The notes below the pieces were generated by a model. That model was not told the origin of the DNA. It was given only the letters and a program-made list of their open reading frames with translations, and did no database searches. Shown one piece after another: positions 40,383 through 47,994 of a DNA stretch of 52,387 bases. The translations under genes were made by a program, and so were the position numbers. Source of the stretch: Clostridium chromiireducens (GTDB lineage: Bacteria; Bacillota; Clostridia; Clostridiales; Clostridiaceae); NCBI RefSeq assembly GCF_002029255.1, contig NZ_MZGT01000041.1, forward strand, positions 1 to 52,387, in the 5' to 3' direction. Positions within the stretch are counted from its first letter, which is position 1. Every line of letters begins with the position of its first letter.

Positions 40383-40838
40383 ATGGAGATTATAGCCTAC
40401 AAAATGCAATATTTAGGGAATGTTATAGTTTCAAATATAGATTTAGTTTGTTATGAAGATAAATATTATGAGTCATATAAAATAGTGTATGAGCAATGTT
40501 TTTATGAAATGAGAAAAGCTTTGGAATTAGTTCCATATAATTGCTGTGATTCAAAAGACATACTTGATAAGAAAAAGTCAGATATTTTTTTGCTTGTTGC
40601 TGATGATGAGATAATAGGTTCTGTTGCAATTTATGGTAATGAAATTGATGACTTAATCGTGTACAAAAAATATCAAGGTCAAGGATATGGGAAAAAACTT
40701 CTTTTCTTTGCAATCAGTTATATGCAGAAAAATAAAATAGAACCGATAAAATTATGTGTACTAAAGTGGAATGAAAAAGCTGTAAATCTTTATGAAAAGT
40801 ATGGCTTTAAGTGTATTAAGATAGAAAAAGTTAGATAG
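40383..40838 (+). CDS. GNAT N-acetyltransferase, 151 aa
   Basis: SDIFLLVADDEIIGSVAIYG, then DDLIVYKKYQGQGYGKKLLFFAISYM (acetyl-CoA loop QGQGYGKK) and LCVLKWNEKAVNLYEKYGFK are textbook GNAT motifs. Start ATG behind GAGGAGG. Substrate unknown. Confidence 0.9.
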   Translation: MEIIAYKMQYLGNVIVSNIDLVCYEDKYYESYKIVYEQCFYEMRKALELVPYNCCDSKDILDKKKSDIFLLVADDEIIGSVAIYGNEIDDLIVYKKYQGQGYGKKLLFFAISYMQKNKIEPIKLCVLKWNEKAVNLYEKYGFKCIKIEKVR

Positions 40839-40924
40839 CGGTAATAGCTTATCCAATTAGATTAGTTGGTATAATTCGTATTTACATTGGTGTCAAGTTT
40901 TCTAATGGATTTGCGATATTTTTT

Positions 40925-41015
40925 ATATCCCCCCATGTATTGAAGAATTTTTTACTGAGTATCTCAACACCACTAGCCCCCAATTACTTACGAAGTTTTC
41001 CCTAAATGAATTTTT
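40925..41015 (+). repeat. CCCCCC / CCCTAAATGAA intergenic repeat, copy 3
   Basis: TATATCCCCCCATGTATTG, then CAACACCACTAGCCCCC, then ACGAAGTTTTCCCTAAATGA with ATTTTT. Same block order as copies at 7417 and 20395; AAGTTTTCCCTAAATGAA is identical to copy 1 over most of its length. Confidence 0.65.
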
Positions 41016-41086
41016 AAGAACACATTACTTGCAAAAAATGTCATTATCAATACATAATTGTAAATTATTACGAGGAGAATATAGTT

Positions 41087-41407
41087 ATGATGAAAAAATT
41101 ATTAATAGGTATTTTAGTTATTATAAGTGTATTGTACTTGAAGTTTGAGGTTTTTAATCCATATAGGTGGGATGGTATTTTAGTAATGAAACACAATGTT
41201 ATGTATCAAGGAAATCCTGAACTATCTATCAAATACTCAAATGGTGATATAAAGCGTGAAAAAGCTATAGGTATTGTTAAAGGAGAGAGTATTCTTGAAT
41301 ATATATTTATTACATGGGTTATTAAACTCGAGGGGTTTGATGAAGAAGAAACATTTCTAATTAAAGGTCTAATGTTTGATGAAGTGTATACAAAAGTCGA
41401 TTTTTAA
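41087..41407 (+). CDS. Small membrane-anchored or exported protein, 106 aa
   Basis: A hydrophobic N-terminus (KKLLIGILVIISVLYLKF) and a ~85-aa domain (GILVMKHNVMYQGNPELSIK, SILEYIFITWVIKLEGFDEE). No family recognised. Ribosome binding site CGAGGAG. Free-standing. Confidence 0.6.
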   Translation: MMKKLLIGILVIISVLYLKFEVFNPYRWDGILVMKHNVMYQGNPELSIKYSNGDIKREKAIGIVKGESILEYIFITWVIKLEGFDEEETFLIKGLMFDEVYTKVDF

Positions 41408-41450
41408 AACGTAATAGAAACTGTTGTGTATTAATAGGGGGAGAATATTT

Positions 41451-42116
41451 ATGGTAAATATGTTATTTAGTTTATATAATTTTCACGAAAGTTGGGCAAA
41501 AGATATAGTATCGAAATACATAAATTCTAATGACAAAGTTTTAATAATTCCATTTTCATTTGGTGAAAATATATGTGGTGATAATGATTGGCAGAATGCG
41601 TATAGTAAGAATAATGGTAGATATTATAAAAGTATTATTGTACCATTTTTGAATTACGGAATTAAAGAAGAAAATATAGATTTGATAAATTATTTTAAAG
41701 ATACAAAGGAAAATGCAAAAGTTAAAATAAAAAATAGCGATATAATATTTTTTACTGGTGGTTTGCCAGATAAAATGATGTTACGCTTAAAAGAGTTTGA
41801 TTTTATTGATGATATTCAAAATTTTACAGGTGTTATTATTGGAAGTAGTGCAGGAGCAATGATTCAAATATCAGAATATCACATTACTCCAGATGAAGAT
41901 TATAATATATTTACATACAATACAGGACTAAATTTGATTAAAGATTTTGATATTGAAGTTCACTATGAAGAAACTGAAATTCAGGATAAATATATTAATA
42001 GGGTGCTAGAAGAAAAAAGAGAGAAGGTATATGCAATTACAAATACTGGTGGAATAATTATTGATAATAAAAAAATAGCCTTATTAGGAAATATTCAGAC
42101 ATTTAGTAAACAGTAA
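41451..42116 (+). CDS. Peptidase S51-like (dipeptidase E / type 1 GATase-fold) protein
   Basis: A 221-aa protein. SDIIFFTGGLPDKMMLRL is the oxyanion-loop region of S51 peptidases, and GVIIGSSAGAMI (~128-138) contains the nucleophile Ser elbow (G-S-S-A-G-A, S133). A later His candidate is in IEVHYEETE. Peptidase E cleaves Asp-X dipeptides; related members act on cyanophycin or peptide antibiotics such as microcin C-type compounds. Substrate not known. Start at 41451 behind AGGGGGAG; the frame extends upstream without support. Confidence 0.82.
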   Translation: MVNMLFSLYNFHESWAKDIVSKYINSNDKVLIIPFSFGENICGDNDWQNAYSKNNGRYYKSIIVPFLNYGIKEENIDLINYFKDTKENAKVKIKNSDIIFFTGGLPDKMMLRLKEFDFIDDIQNFTGVIIGSSAGAMIQISEYHITPDEDYNIFTYNTGLNLIKDFDIEVHYEETEIQDKYINRVLEEKREKVYAITNTGGIIIDNKKIALLGNIQTFSKQ

Positions 42117-42125
42117 TACACAAAA

Positions 42126-42150
42126 TTCTTAAAGTGTGTCGCAACAGTTA
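42126..42150 (+). repeat. Intergenic repeat 'GTGTGTCGCAACAG', copy 2
   Basis: TTCTTAAAGTGTGTCGCAAC then AGTTA, exact over the 20-base core shared with 40313 and 52257. It lies between the S51-like gene and a GNAT pseudogene. Confidence 0.7.
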
Positions 42151-42194
42151 GATAACATAAAAGATTGATATATATAGAAAGGAGAGGGTTATAG

Positions 42195-42391
42195 ATGGAC
42201 AGCGAGAAGATTATTGAAATTACACCAGACAATATCTATGAAACAGGAGTATTGTGTGGGAGTGAAGTTCAATTTAAAGAAGGTAAAATAAAAAAATTGA
42301 ATGGTATAAAAAACGCTACGAAGAAGGACTTCGAATAAAAATTTCTATTAATCAAGATGGCATGAAAACAGGAATGATAGAATATGTCTGA
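42195..42391 (+). pseudogene. GNAT acetyltransferase (YoaP-type) fragment, frameshifted
   Basis: Good ribosome binding site (AAGGAGAGGG) and start: MDSEKIIEITPDNIYETGVL. The frame breaks in AAATAAAAAAATTG; the next frame continues WYKKRYEEGLRIKISINQDG and MIEYV, then stops. This is the N-terminal quarter of the GNAT/YoaP family, which opens EIIEITPDNI..TG..C and has EW[YF]KKR[YF]EEGL. Restoring one A (7 to 8) rejoins the frames, but the gene still ends after ~65 residues, so it is truncated as well. Confidence 0.78.
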
Positions 42392-42428
42392 ATTATGATT
42401 TTTAGAAATTGTAGGGAGGTTGGGAAAT

Positions 42429-43034
42429 ATGGATAATATATTATTACTTTTAGAACAAATACGCTCAATAGCACAACTTGGATTGTGTTATGCAAAAGAC
42501 CCATATGACCATGAAAGATATGAAAAATTACTTGAATTAGCATCTAATGAATATTCTCAGATATGTAATATTGAAGAGAAATTAATTGTTGAACGATTTA
42601 AAAAAGAGTTAGGTTATATAACTCCTAAGGTTGGCGTAAATGGAGTAATTATATCACAAGAAGGAAAAATTCTTTTAGAAAGACGTGCTGACGATAAATT
42701 GTGGGGCATTCCTGGTGGTTGGACTGAAACAGGTGAAAGCCCTCAACAATCAATAAAAAGAGAGATTTATGAAGAAACAGGACTTAATGTAGAAGTGAAG
42801 GAAATCATAGACATATTTACGAGGATACCAGGAGATTTCGGACAACCCCATACATCATATCATATATTGTTTTATTGCGAGGCAATAGATGGATGCTTAA
42901 AAGCATCGTTTGAAAGTATAGAGATTGGATTCCATGACTTTAATAAGATAACTGAATGGCATAGAGACCATCTTGATATGGTTCGGAAAGCGATAGAGTT
43001 TTTAAATGAATATAATAAGAAAATCAATGTATGA
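42429..43034 (+). CDS. NUDIX hydrolase with N-terminal NUDIX-associated domain
   Basis: A 201-aa protein. Residues 1-60 form the helical N-terminal domain of this subgroup (ILLLLEQIRSIAQLGLCYAK, RYEKLLELAS). The NUDIX box GETGESPQQSIKREIYEETG (G-x5-E-x7-RE-x2-EE-x-G spacing kept) lies around residue 100, preceded by RRADDKLWGIPGGW. It hydrolyses nucleoside diphosphates linked to another group; the target is unknown (the subgroup includes ADP-ribose and UDP/CDP-type enzymes). Start at 42429 after GGGAGG. Ends 24 bp before the zinc-ribbon kinase pseudogene. Confidence 0.92.
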   Translation: MDNILLLLEQIRSIAQLGLCYAKDPYDHERYEKLLELASNEYSQICNIEEKLIVERFKKELGYITPKVGVNGVIISQEGKILLERRADDKLWGIPGGWTETGESPQQSIKREIYEETGLNVEVKEIIDIFTRIPGDFGQPHTSYHILFYCEAIDGCLKASFESIEIGFHDFNKITEWHRDHLDMVRKAIEFLNEYNKKINV

Positions 43035-43057
43035 TAATTTTACAGGAGTTATGCAAA

Positions 43058-43725
43058 ATGAACAGATGTAGTGCTTGTGGTTGTGATTTAATTAAACATC
43101 ATATATTAGAGACAAAGGTTATAAATCCAATGAAAAATGGGTCAAGAATTATAGCACCATCATGTGACCAATGTGGAACTCCAATTACAGTAGAAAATGT
43201 ATTAACCAATATATCTTCAATGCAGAAAGTAATACTTATTAGTGGAACTGCTGGTGCAGGAAAGTCAACAATAGGACAATATATTGAAAAAAATATAATT
43301 ACATATTTATTGATGGCGATGCTGTAAGCAAAAAATTAAATTATATGATGAAAACTGCCACTACTATTAAACGTGATGAATACATATGCCATACAGAAAC
43401 AATAAATACAATGCTTATTACATTGGGGCTGGGATACAATGTTGTTGTTGGATATGTCTTTAATATTAAGGATACTGAGAAATATAAGAATTACTTATCT
43501 GAATTTAATATTAATCCAGTCTTTCGTGTGTTAGTTCCTAATAGGGATATTTGTATTACAAGAGATAAAGAAAGATCTTGCTGGACAGCAGGAGTAGAAT
43601 TTGTAGATAAATGGTATTTAGAACAAGAGTTATATATAGATATCAATATAAACATATGTATTGATAATTCTTTAGAGACAGTAGAAGAAACAGTTAAACG
43701 TCATTTTGTTGATTTTCTATATTAG
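43058..43725 (+). pseudogene. Zinc-ribbon + P-loop kinase-like gene with a frameshift in poly(A)
   Basis: Frame 1 (43058-43327): MNRCSACGCDLI...CDQCG (zinc ribbon) and Walker A ISGTAGAGKSTIGQYIEK. Frame 2 then reads on as VSKKLNYMMKTATTIKRDEY, GYNVVVGYVFNIKDTEKYK, NRDICITRDKERSCWTAG and a terminal helix. Adding one A to the seven-A run at 43287-43293 restores IEKKYNYIFIDGDAVSKKL, a perfect kinase context, with ~222 aa in all. Broken gene, slippage or base-calling error. It follows NUDIX by 24 bp and may be co-transcribed. Confidence 0.82.
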
Positions 43726-43939
43726 TAGATGTTAAAGGAGTAAGAGGATGGAGTGACAACATAAAATGAAAATAACGCTTACTTAAAGAAATGCACTACA
43801 TTCTTATAAAACGCAATAGTAAATAAGTGTGACTTAGTTGTTTATTAAACTAACCTATAAATAGGAATTTGTAAGAAAGAGATAATGGAATAAGTGTATT
43901 ATTTATACAACAATATCATACAGGTTAGGAGAGATTAAT

Positions 43940-44842
43940 ATGAGAGAAATACCTCTATACAACACTTTTGAAAAAATTGAACCAATAAATAAAGGAATGT
44001 CAGGTGACAAAAAATATTATATTGAAACTGTGGATGGAAAACACTTACTGCTTCGACTTGCGGATTTTTCAGAATATAATCAAAAAAAAACGGAGTATGA
44101 ATTAATAAAGAATATGATTAACCTTGGTGTCCCTATGCCTTCTCCTGTTGATTTCGGTATTTGTAATGAGAGTAAAAGTGTGTATACTTTACTTAGTTGG
44201 ATTGAAGGCAATGAAGTTGAAACTACTTTATCAACATTGACAAAAAAAGATCAATATAAATTAGGTATAAAATCTGGAGAAACCCTTCGTAAAATTCATA
44301 GTATGTCTGCTCCTCAAGGGATTGATGATTGGTCAGTACGTTATTCTTCAGTCATAAATGAACGATTGGAGGCATTTCGTTCTGAAGGTGTACCTTTCGA
44401 GGGAGATAAAGTAATTTTAGACTATATTGAAAATAATAAATCTTTATTAGAAAATCGACCTCAATGTTACCATCATGGAGATTATCATATGGGAAATATG
44501 ATCCAATCTAAAGATGGAAGCTTATTTGTTATTGATTGGCATACTGTTGATTTTAATAATTATGGAGACCCTTGGTATGAATTTAATCGATTAGGTATAG
44601 ATTTTCCTGCATTTGCGTCAGGACAAATTGATGGTTATTTTAATCATAAACCGCCAGAAGAATTTTGGAGATTATTAGCATATTACCTATCGACAAGTGC
44701 AATAACTTCTATTGTATGGTCAAAGTATTTTGCACCAGAGAGATTATATTCTATTCTAAATTTAAATAAGGATATTCTTCATTGGTTTGATGCTATGAAG
44801 AATGTTGTTCCAATATGGTATCGTTCAGAGTTTTTGATATAA
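43940..44842 (+). CDS. Aminoglycoside phosphotransferase (APH) family kinase
   Basis: A 300-aa protein with the APH/choline-kinase fold: EPINKGMSGDKKYYIETVDG (nucleotide loop), LLRLADFSEYN, SWIEGNEVETTL, the catalytic loop CYHHGDYHMGNMI (~175-187, Asp base) and VIDWHTVDFNNYGDPWYEFNR (Mg-binding DxD-like Asp). It could phosphorylate an aminoglycoside, macrolide or another small alcohol; the family alone does not settle it. Ribosome binding site TAGGAGAG. Monocistronic. Confidence 0.9.
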   Translation: MREIPLYNTFEKIEPINKGMSGDKKYYIETVDGKHLLLRLADFSEYNQKKTEYELIKNMINLGVPMPSPVDFGICNESKSVYTLLSWIEGNEVETTLSTLTKKDQYKLGIKSGETLRKIHSMSAPQGIDDWSVRYSSVINERLEAFRSEGVPFEGDKVILDYIENNKSLLENRPQCYHHGDYHMGNMIQSKDGSLFVIDWHTVDFNNYGDPWYEFNRLGIDFPAFASGQIDGYFNHKPPEEFWRLLAYYLSTSAITSIVWSKYFAPERLYSILNLNKDILHWFDAMKNVVPIWYRSEFLI

Positions 44843-45299
44843 AGTGGTGATTTGTCCTATTCAATTATTAATAAGGATAGTATAAAGACTACAAATCGCA
44901 ATTCATCTAAGAAGTTATATATAATTTAATGTGAACAATATTCTCAAAGTGCGTTACACTAGTAACTTTTGGTGAAGAAAATTAAAATTAATTAATCAAA
45001 TAATAATTCAAAAAGGAATGATTAAACTATGATTCAACAGTTGACAATGGTAAGTTTAAGACAGTTTTGATTAATCCTAAAAATGAAGTGGAAACTATAT
45101 TAGAAGGAACTGAGAAAAGCAGAAAAACAATTAAATTAACAAAAGGAAAGTATAGATTCAGAAATGTTGGAGCAAATGCAGACGGGAAAATAAGAATTTC
45201 TGTTAGTAGCAATTCAGATGTTAAAATAACAAAAGATAAGAAACAGTAAAATTTATTTATAAATGATACTATTAAAAATCTAGGGAAGTGGGGCGAATT
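44843..45299. other. Intergenic region with a protein remnant
   Basis: Contains a loose copy of the GTGTGTCGCAACAG repeat (about 44939-44965: CTCAAAGTGCGTTACACTAG) and the start-less frame at 45022-45249. Last comes a leader AGGGAAGTGGGG for the WYL regulator. Confidence 0.6.
45022..45249 (+). pseudogene. 3' remnant of an exported or binding protein gene
   Basis: An open frame with no good start: DNGKFKTVLINPKNEVETIL, then SRKTIKLTKGKYRFRNVGAN and DGKIRISVSSNSDVKITKDK. The beta-rich pattern with many Lys looks like the C-terminal domain of an exported clostridial protein. A TTG at 45067 is the only candidate start and has no ribosome binding site. Probably the tail of a deleted gene. Confidence 0.45.
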
Positions 45300-46262
45300 A
45301 TGCCAAAAAATGATAATATGCTAGCAATTTTATGGATGCTGAATTCAGGTACAAAAATAACTGCAAAGCAAATATCCGAAAGGTTAGAAATAAACATAAG
45401 GTCAGTATATCGTTATATGGATGCATTGTGTGTTAGTGGAGTGCCAATAATATCGGAGCCTGGTCATAACGGCGGATATAGTTTGCTTAACAATTTTATC
45501 CAAGCACCCCTGTTTTTTGATCTTGAAGAGAAAAAATCACTTTTACATGCTGCCACTTTCGCAATGGAAGCAGGATATCCTTTTATGGAATCACTAAATA
45601 GTGCGACATCTAAGTTAAAGATGTTCTCGAATCAAGAACAAGAAAAAGTTCTTAATCGTCATTTAGTCGGATTTGAAGTAGTGAGCCGTATTTGTGATCC
45701 AGCTGTCAAACCTATTTTAATGGAAATTGAGCAAGCTGTTGCTAATGAATGTTCTATGGAAATTGAATACTGTACAGGTTATGAAGGGCATCCGAGGCTT
45801 AGGGTTGTTGACCCCTATGGGATGCTTTACTGGAACAATAAATGGTATGCTATTGCATTTTGCCATCTTAGGAATGAAATTCGCAGCTTTAGGGTAGATA
45901 GAGTAGTAAATATTATAAGCACTAAAAATACGTTTAAGCGTCCTGAAGCCTTTTCTGCACGTGAGTTTTTCACAAAAAACTTATTATCGGATGTGGAAAG
46001 CAAAGTAGGACTTTGCACTTTAGTAATTGAGGGCAAATCAGAAGCATTGAATGACCTTTGTGCGCATTGGTTTTTAGGATATCATCTGATAGAACGAACT
46101 GAATGCAGAGCTAATTTTTTAATGGATGAAAACTCAATCCATACCTATGTTCCTCATATTCTACTTCAATATGGTAAATCAATAAAGGTGCTTGAACCAA
46201 ATAGTTTTAAAGATGCTATGGCAGCAATTCTTAGAGATTTGATGGCCCATTATCTTTACTGA
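45300..46262 (+). CDS. WYL-domain regulator with HTH_11 (YafY/PafC-like)
   Basis: A 320-aa transcription factor. Residues ~5-58 are a winged helix (LWMLNSGTKITAKQISERLEINIRSVYRYMDALCVSGVPI). Residues ~135-225 form the WYL domain with VDPYGMLYWNNKWYAIAFCHLRNEIRSFRVDRV, the ligand pocket for nucleic-acid-like or small effectors. The WCX-like C-terminal extension covers ~230-310. Start set at ATG 45300 behind AGGGAAGTGGGG. It lies upstream of the DJ-1/PfpI gene on the same strand, a pairing common in clostridia, so it probably regulates it. Confidence 0.92.
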   Translation: MPKNDNMLAILWMLNSGTKITAKQISERLEINIRSVYRYMDALCVSGVPIISEPGHNGGYSLLNNFIQAPLFFDLEEKKSLLHAATFAMEAGYPFMESLNSATSKLKMFSNQEQEKVLNRHLVGFEVVSRICDPAVKPILMEIEQAVANECSMEIEYCTGYEGHPRLRVVDPYGMLYWNNKWYAIAFCHLRNEIRSFRVDRVVNIISTKNTFKRPEAFSAREFFTKNLLSDVESKVGLCTLVIEGKSEALNDLCAHWFLGYHLIERTECRANFLMDENSIHTYVPHILLQYGKSIKVLEPNSFKDAMAAILRDLMAHYLY

Positions 46263-46309
46263 CCGAATCTGTCAGTGAAGATAATATATAATTCGAGATG
46301 TAGCTTGAG

Positions 46310-46476
46310 ACCATCCTTTGACAAATAGCAACAATCAAGTGAAACTTGATTCAGGTGGGGTTTGATCCCCATCTGAATCTTAGTTGAACTTATACCCTCA
46401 AGTGGCACCTAGTCTAGGGTCGTGCCGCTGTTAGCTTCCACTTAAAGAAGTGGGAGTGTTACAGCGGCTAGACATC
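46310..46476 (+). ncRNA. Structured GC-rich element, resembling an IS605-type right end / omega-RNA
   Basis: Clearly richer in GC than anything around it, with strong nested hairpins: CTGAATC-like arms around GGTGGGG/CCCCATC, GGCACCTAG/CTAGGGTCGTGCC, and CCGCTGTTA-(CTTCCACTT AAAG AAGTGGGAG)-TTACAGCGG. Order and sequence remind me of the transcribed right end of IS200/IS605 elements that forms the TnpB guide RNA scaffold. No tnpA or tnpB is present. Alternatively it is a cis-regulatory leader of the DJ-1 gene that starts at 46505. Confidence 0.45.
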
Positions 46477-46504
46477 AGATAAAATGAATGTGGAGGAATA
46501 GAAA

Positions 46505-47131
46505 ATGAAGAATACAGTATATCTTTATGTATTTGATACAATGGCAGACTGGGAAATAGGTTATTTAAGTACTGAAATCAATTCGGGAAGGTACTACAAA
46601 AAGGGATTAATGCCGCTAAAAATAGTAACTGTAGGAATTAACAAGACCCCTATTACTACAATGGGAGGTCTTACAATATTGCCAGAAATTGAACTTAAGG
46701 AGTGTAGTATTAAAGATACTGCTGCTTTGATTCTACCTGGTGGGAGTACATGGACAGAAGCAATTCATGGTCCTATTATAAGAATGGCTGAAAAATATTT
46801 GGAGGAAGGTATTGTTGTAGGGGCAATTTGCGGTGCTACGATAGGACTTGCTATGGGGGGAGTATTGGATAAGCGGGATCATACAAGCAATGACCTGGGG
46901 TATCTTAAAATGGTCTGTCCTAGTTATGATGGAGAGATGTATTATAAGCAGGAGTGTGTAGTAACTGATGGAAGTTTGATTACTGCTTCTGGAATAGCTC
47001 CTCTTGAATTTGCTTTGCATATATTAAAAGTTCTAGATGTATTCTTACCGCAAACACTAGATTCTTGGTACAATCTTTATAAAACCCAAGAGTCAAAATA
47101 TTTCTTTAAGCTTATGAACTCAATTCAATAA
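46505..47131 (+). CDS. DJ-1/PfpI family protein
   Basis: A 208-aa protein of the class I glutamine-amidotransferase-like fold. LILPGGSTWTEAIHGP is followed by VVGAICGATIGLAMGG, whose Cys109 sits in the nucleophile elbow, and CVVTDGSLITASGIAPLEFAL follows. The family contains glyoxalases, deglycases, chaperones and proteases. Ribosome binding site TGGAGG. Probably regulated by the WYL protein upstream and possibly by the structured RNA between them. Terminator follows. Confidence 0.92.
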   Translation: MKNTVYLYVFDTMADWEIGYLSTEINSGRYYKKGLMPLKIVTVGINKTPITTMGGLTILPEIELKECSIKDTAALILPGGSTWTEAIHGPIIRMAEKYLEEGIVVGAICGATIGLAMGGVLDKRDHTSNDLGYLKMVCPSYDGEMYYKQECVVTDGSLITASGIAPLEFALHILKVLDVFLPQTLDSWYNLYKTQESKYFFKLMNSIQ

Positions 47132-47200
47132 AATGGCTTAAAGTGGGTAAGTTAGCTACTTTTCACCTTATAACTCCTTTTAAAAGTCGCGCAAAATGTG

Positions 47201-47243
47201 AGAAGTGAAGCTCCTTGAGAAAGAACTTCACTTCTTATTTTTT
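47201..47243 (+). terminator. Terminator of the DJ-1/PfpI gene
   Basis: AGAAGTGAAG (47201-47210) pairs with CTTCACTTCT (47226-47235), followed by TATTTTTTC. It lies 70 bp after the stop. Confidence 0.85.
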
Positions 47244-47346
47244 CATATAATCTCCTATTTAATCGCAAAACCAAGCCGTTTCTTTTAGCGATTTAGTTCT
47301 ACCAATATGTTATGCACTATTATTGCGTAAAGTATAAACAATAAAC

Positions 47347-47380
47347 AGAGATAGTACAGGTGATCATCAGTACTATCTCT
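47347..47380. terminator. Orphan 11-bp hairpin
   Basis: AGAGATAGTAC pairs perfectly with GTACTATCTCT around AGGTGATCATCA. Only two T follow. It might end a lost gene or the XRE gene whose tail lies just downstream. Confidence 0.45.
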
Positions 47381-47440
47381 TTACAGAGAGTTAGATTTTA
47401 ACTTAGTTTTAATTCATTTATAATAATTGCCACATATTAA

Positions 47441-47553
47441 AGAAAATATACATATGATAGAGCCAATTTAGATCATCTCGATAAAATTTGTAAAGTTTTA
47501 GAATGTGGTCTTAATGAAATGATGAAGAGTTTACCAGATAAAGTAGTGAATTA
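47441..47553 (+). pseudogene. C-terminal remnant of an XRE/Cro-family regulator
   Basis: An open frame without a start: RKYTYDRANLDHLDKICKVL, then ECGLNEMMKSLPDKV. The pattern LD-x-ICK-x-L-[ED]-C-x-[LV] is the typical end of small clostridial XRE proteins. The N-terminal helix-turn-helix is missing. It abuts the stop of the divergent 47-aa gene. Confidence 0.6.
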
Positions 47554-47694
47554 TTTGCTTTCAACTTTAAAGTCTCTTAAACAAGCCACTATATTACTTT
47601 TACTACGGTGAAAATTAACACATTCACAACACTTGCCATGTCTTTCACAAGCAACGTTTGGGCATGTACAATTTTTTTCGTTACAACCAGCCAT
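47551..47694 (-). CDS. Cysteine-rich small protein, 47 aa (DUF6485-like)
   Basis: The minus strand encodes MAGCNEKNCTCPN...CERHGKCCECVNFHR and ends with ACLRDFKVESK: nine Cys in 47 residues in the pattern C-x4-C-x-C-x4-C-x4-CC-x-C, found in small clostridial proteins of the DUF6485 type (CERxGxCCECVxYHR). The ribosome binding site TTAGGAGGG with a 7-base gap to ATG is excellent. Probably binds zinc or an iron-sulfur cluster; function unknown. Confidence 0.85.
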   Translation of the reverse strand: MAGCNEKNCTCPNVACERHGKCCECVNFHRSKSNIVACLRDFKVESK

Positions 47695-47994
47695 CTTGAA
47701 TCCCTCCTAATTAGTTAAATTAATTATCTTTAGTTTATTATAAGTGTAAAGTTGATTTTAAACAATATGTAGTGAATACTTGGTAATTAGTGAAAATAAT
47801 GTTTTTCGAAAATTGAATAATGCTGTACTTACAAAATATTTTCATGAAAAATGAACCGTGTAATATTTGGGAAATATGCTATAATTTATTAATAAAGGTG
47901 AATACTTATAAATTTCAATGAGAATTTTATTAAGGACGATAAATTAATGAACAAGATTACCTTGCGTCAAAAATTATACGAAAGGAATATTAAT

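Larger units (their letters stand above)
47244..47994. other. Long intergenic region with remnants and one small minus-strand gene
   Basis: Besides the hairpin at 47347, the XRE remnant and the 47-aa cysteine-rich gene, this stretch holds a degenerate copy of the promoter module (GAAAATTGAATAATGC at about 47808, then ACTTACAAAATATT) and a separate extended -10 (TATGCTATAAT, 47877-47885) that probably drives the ABC operon. Confidence 0.55.
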
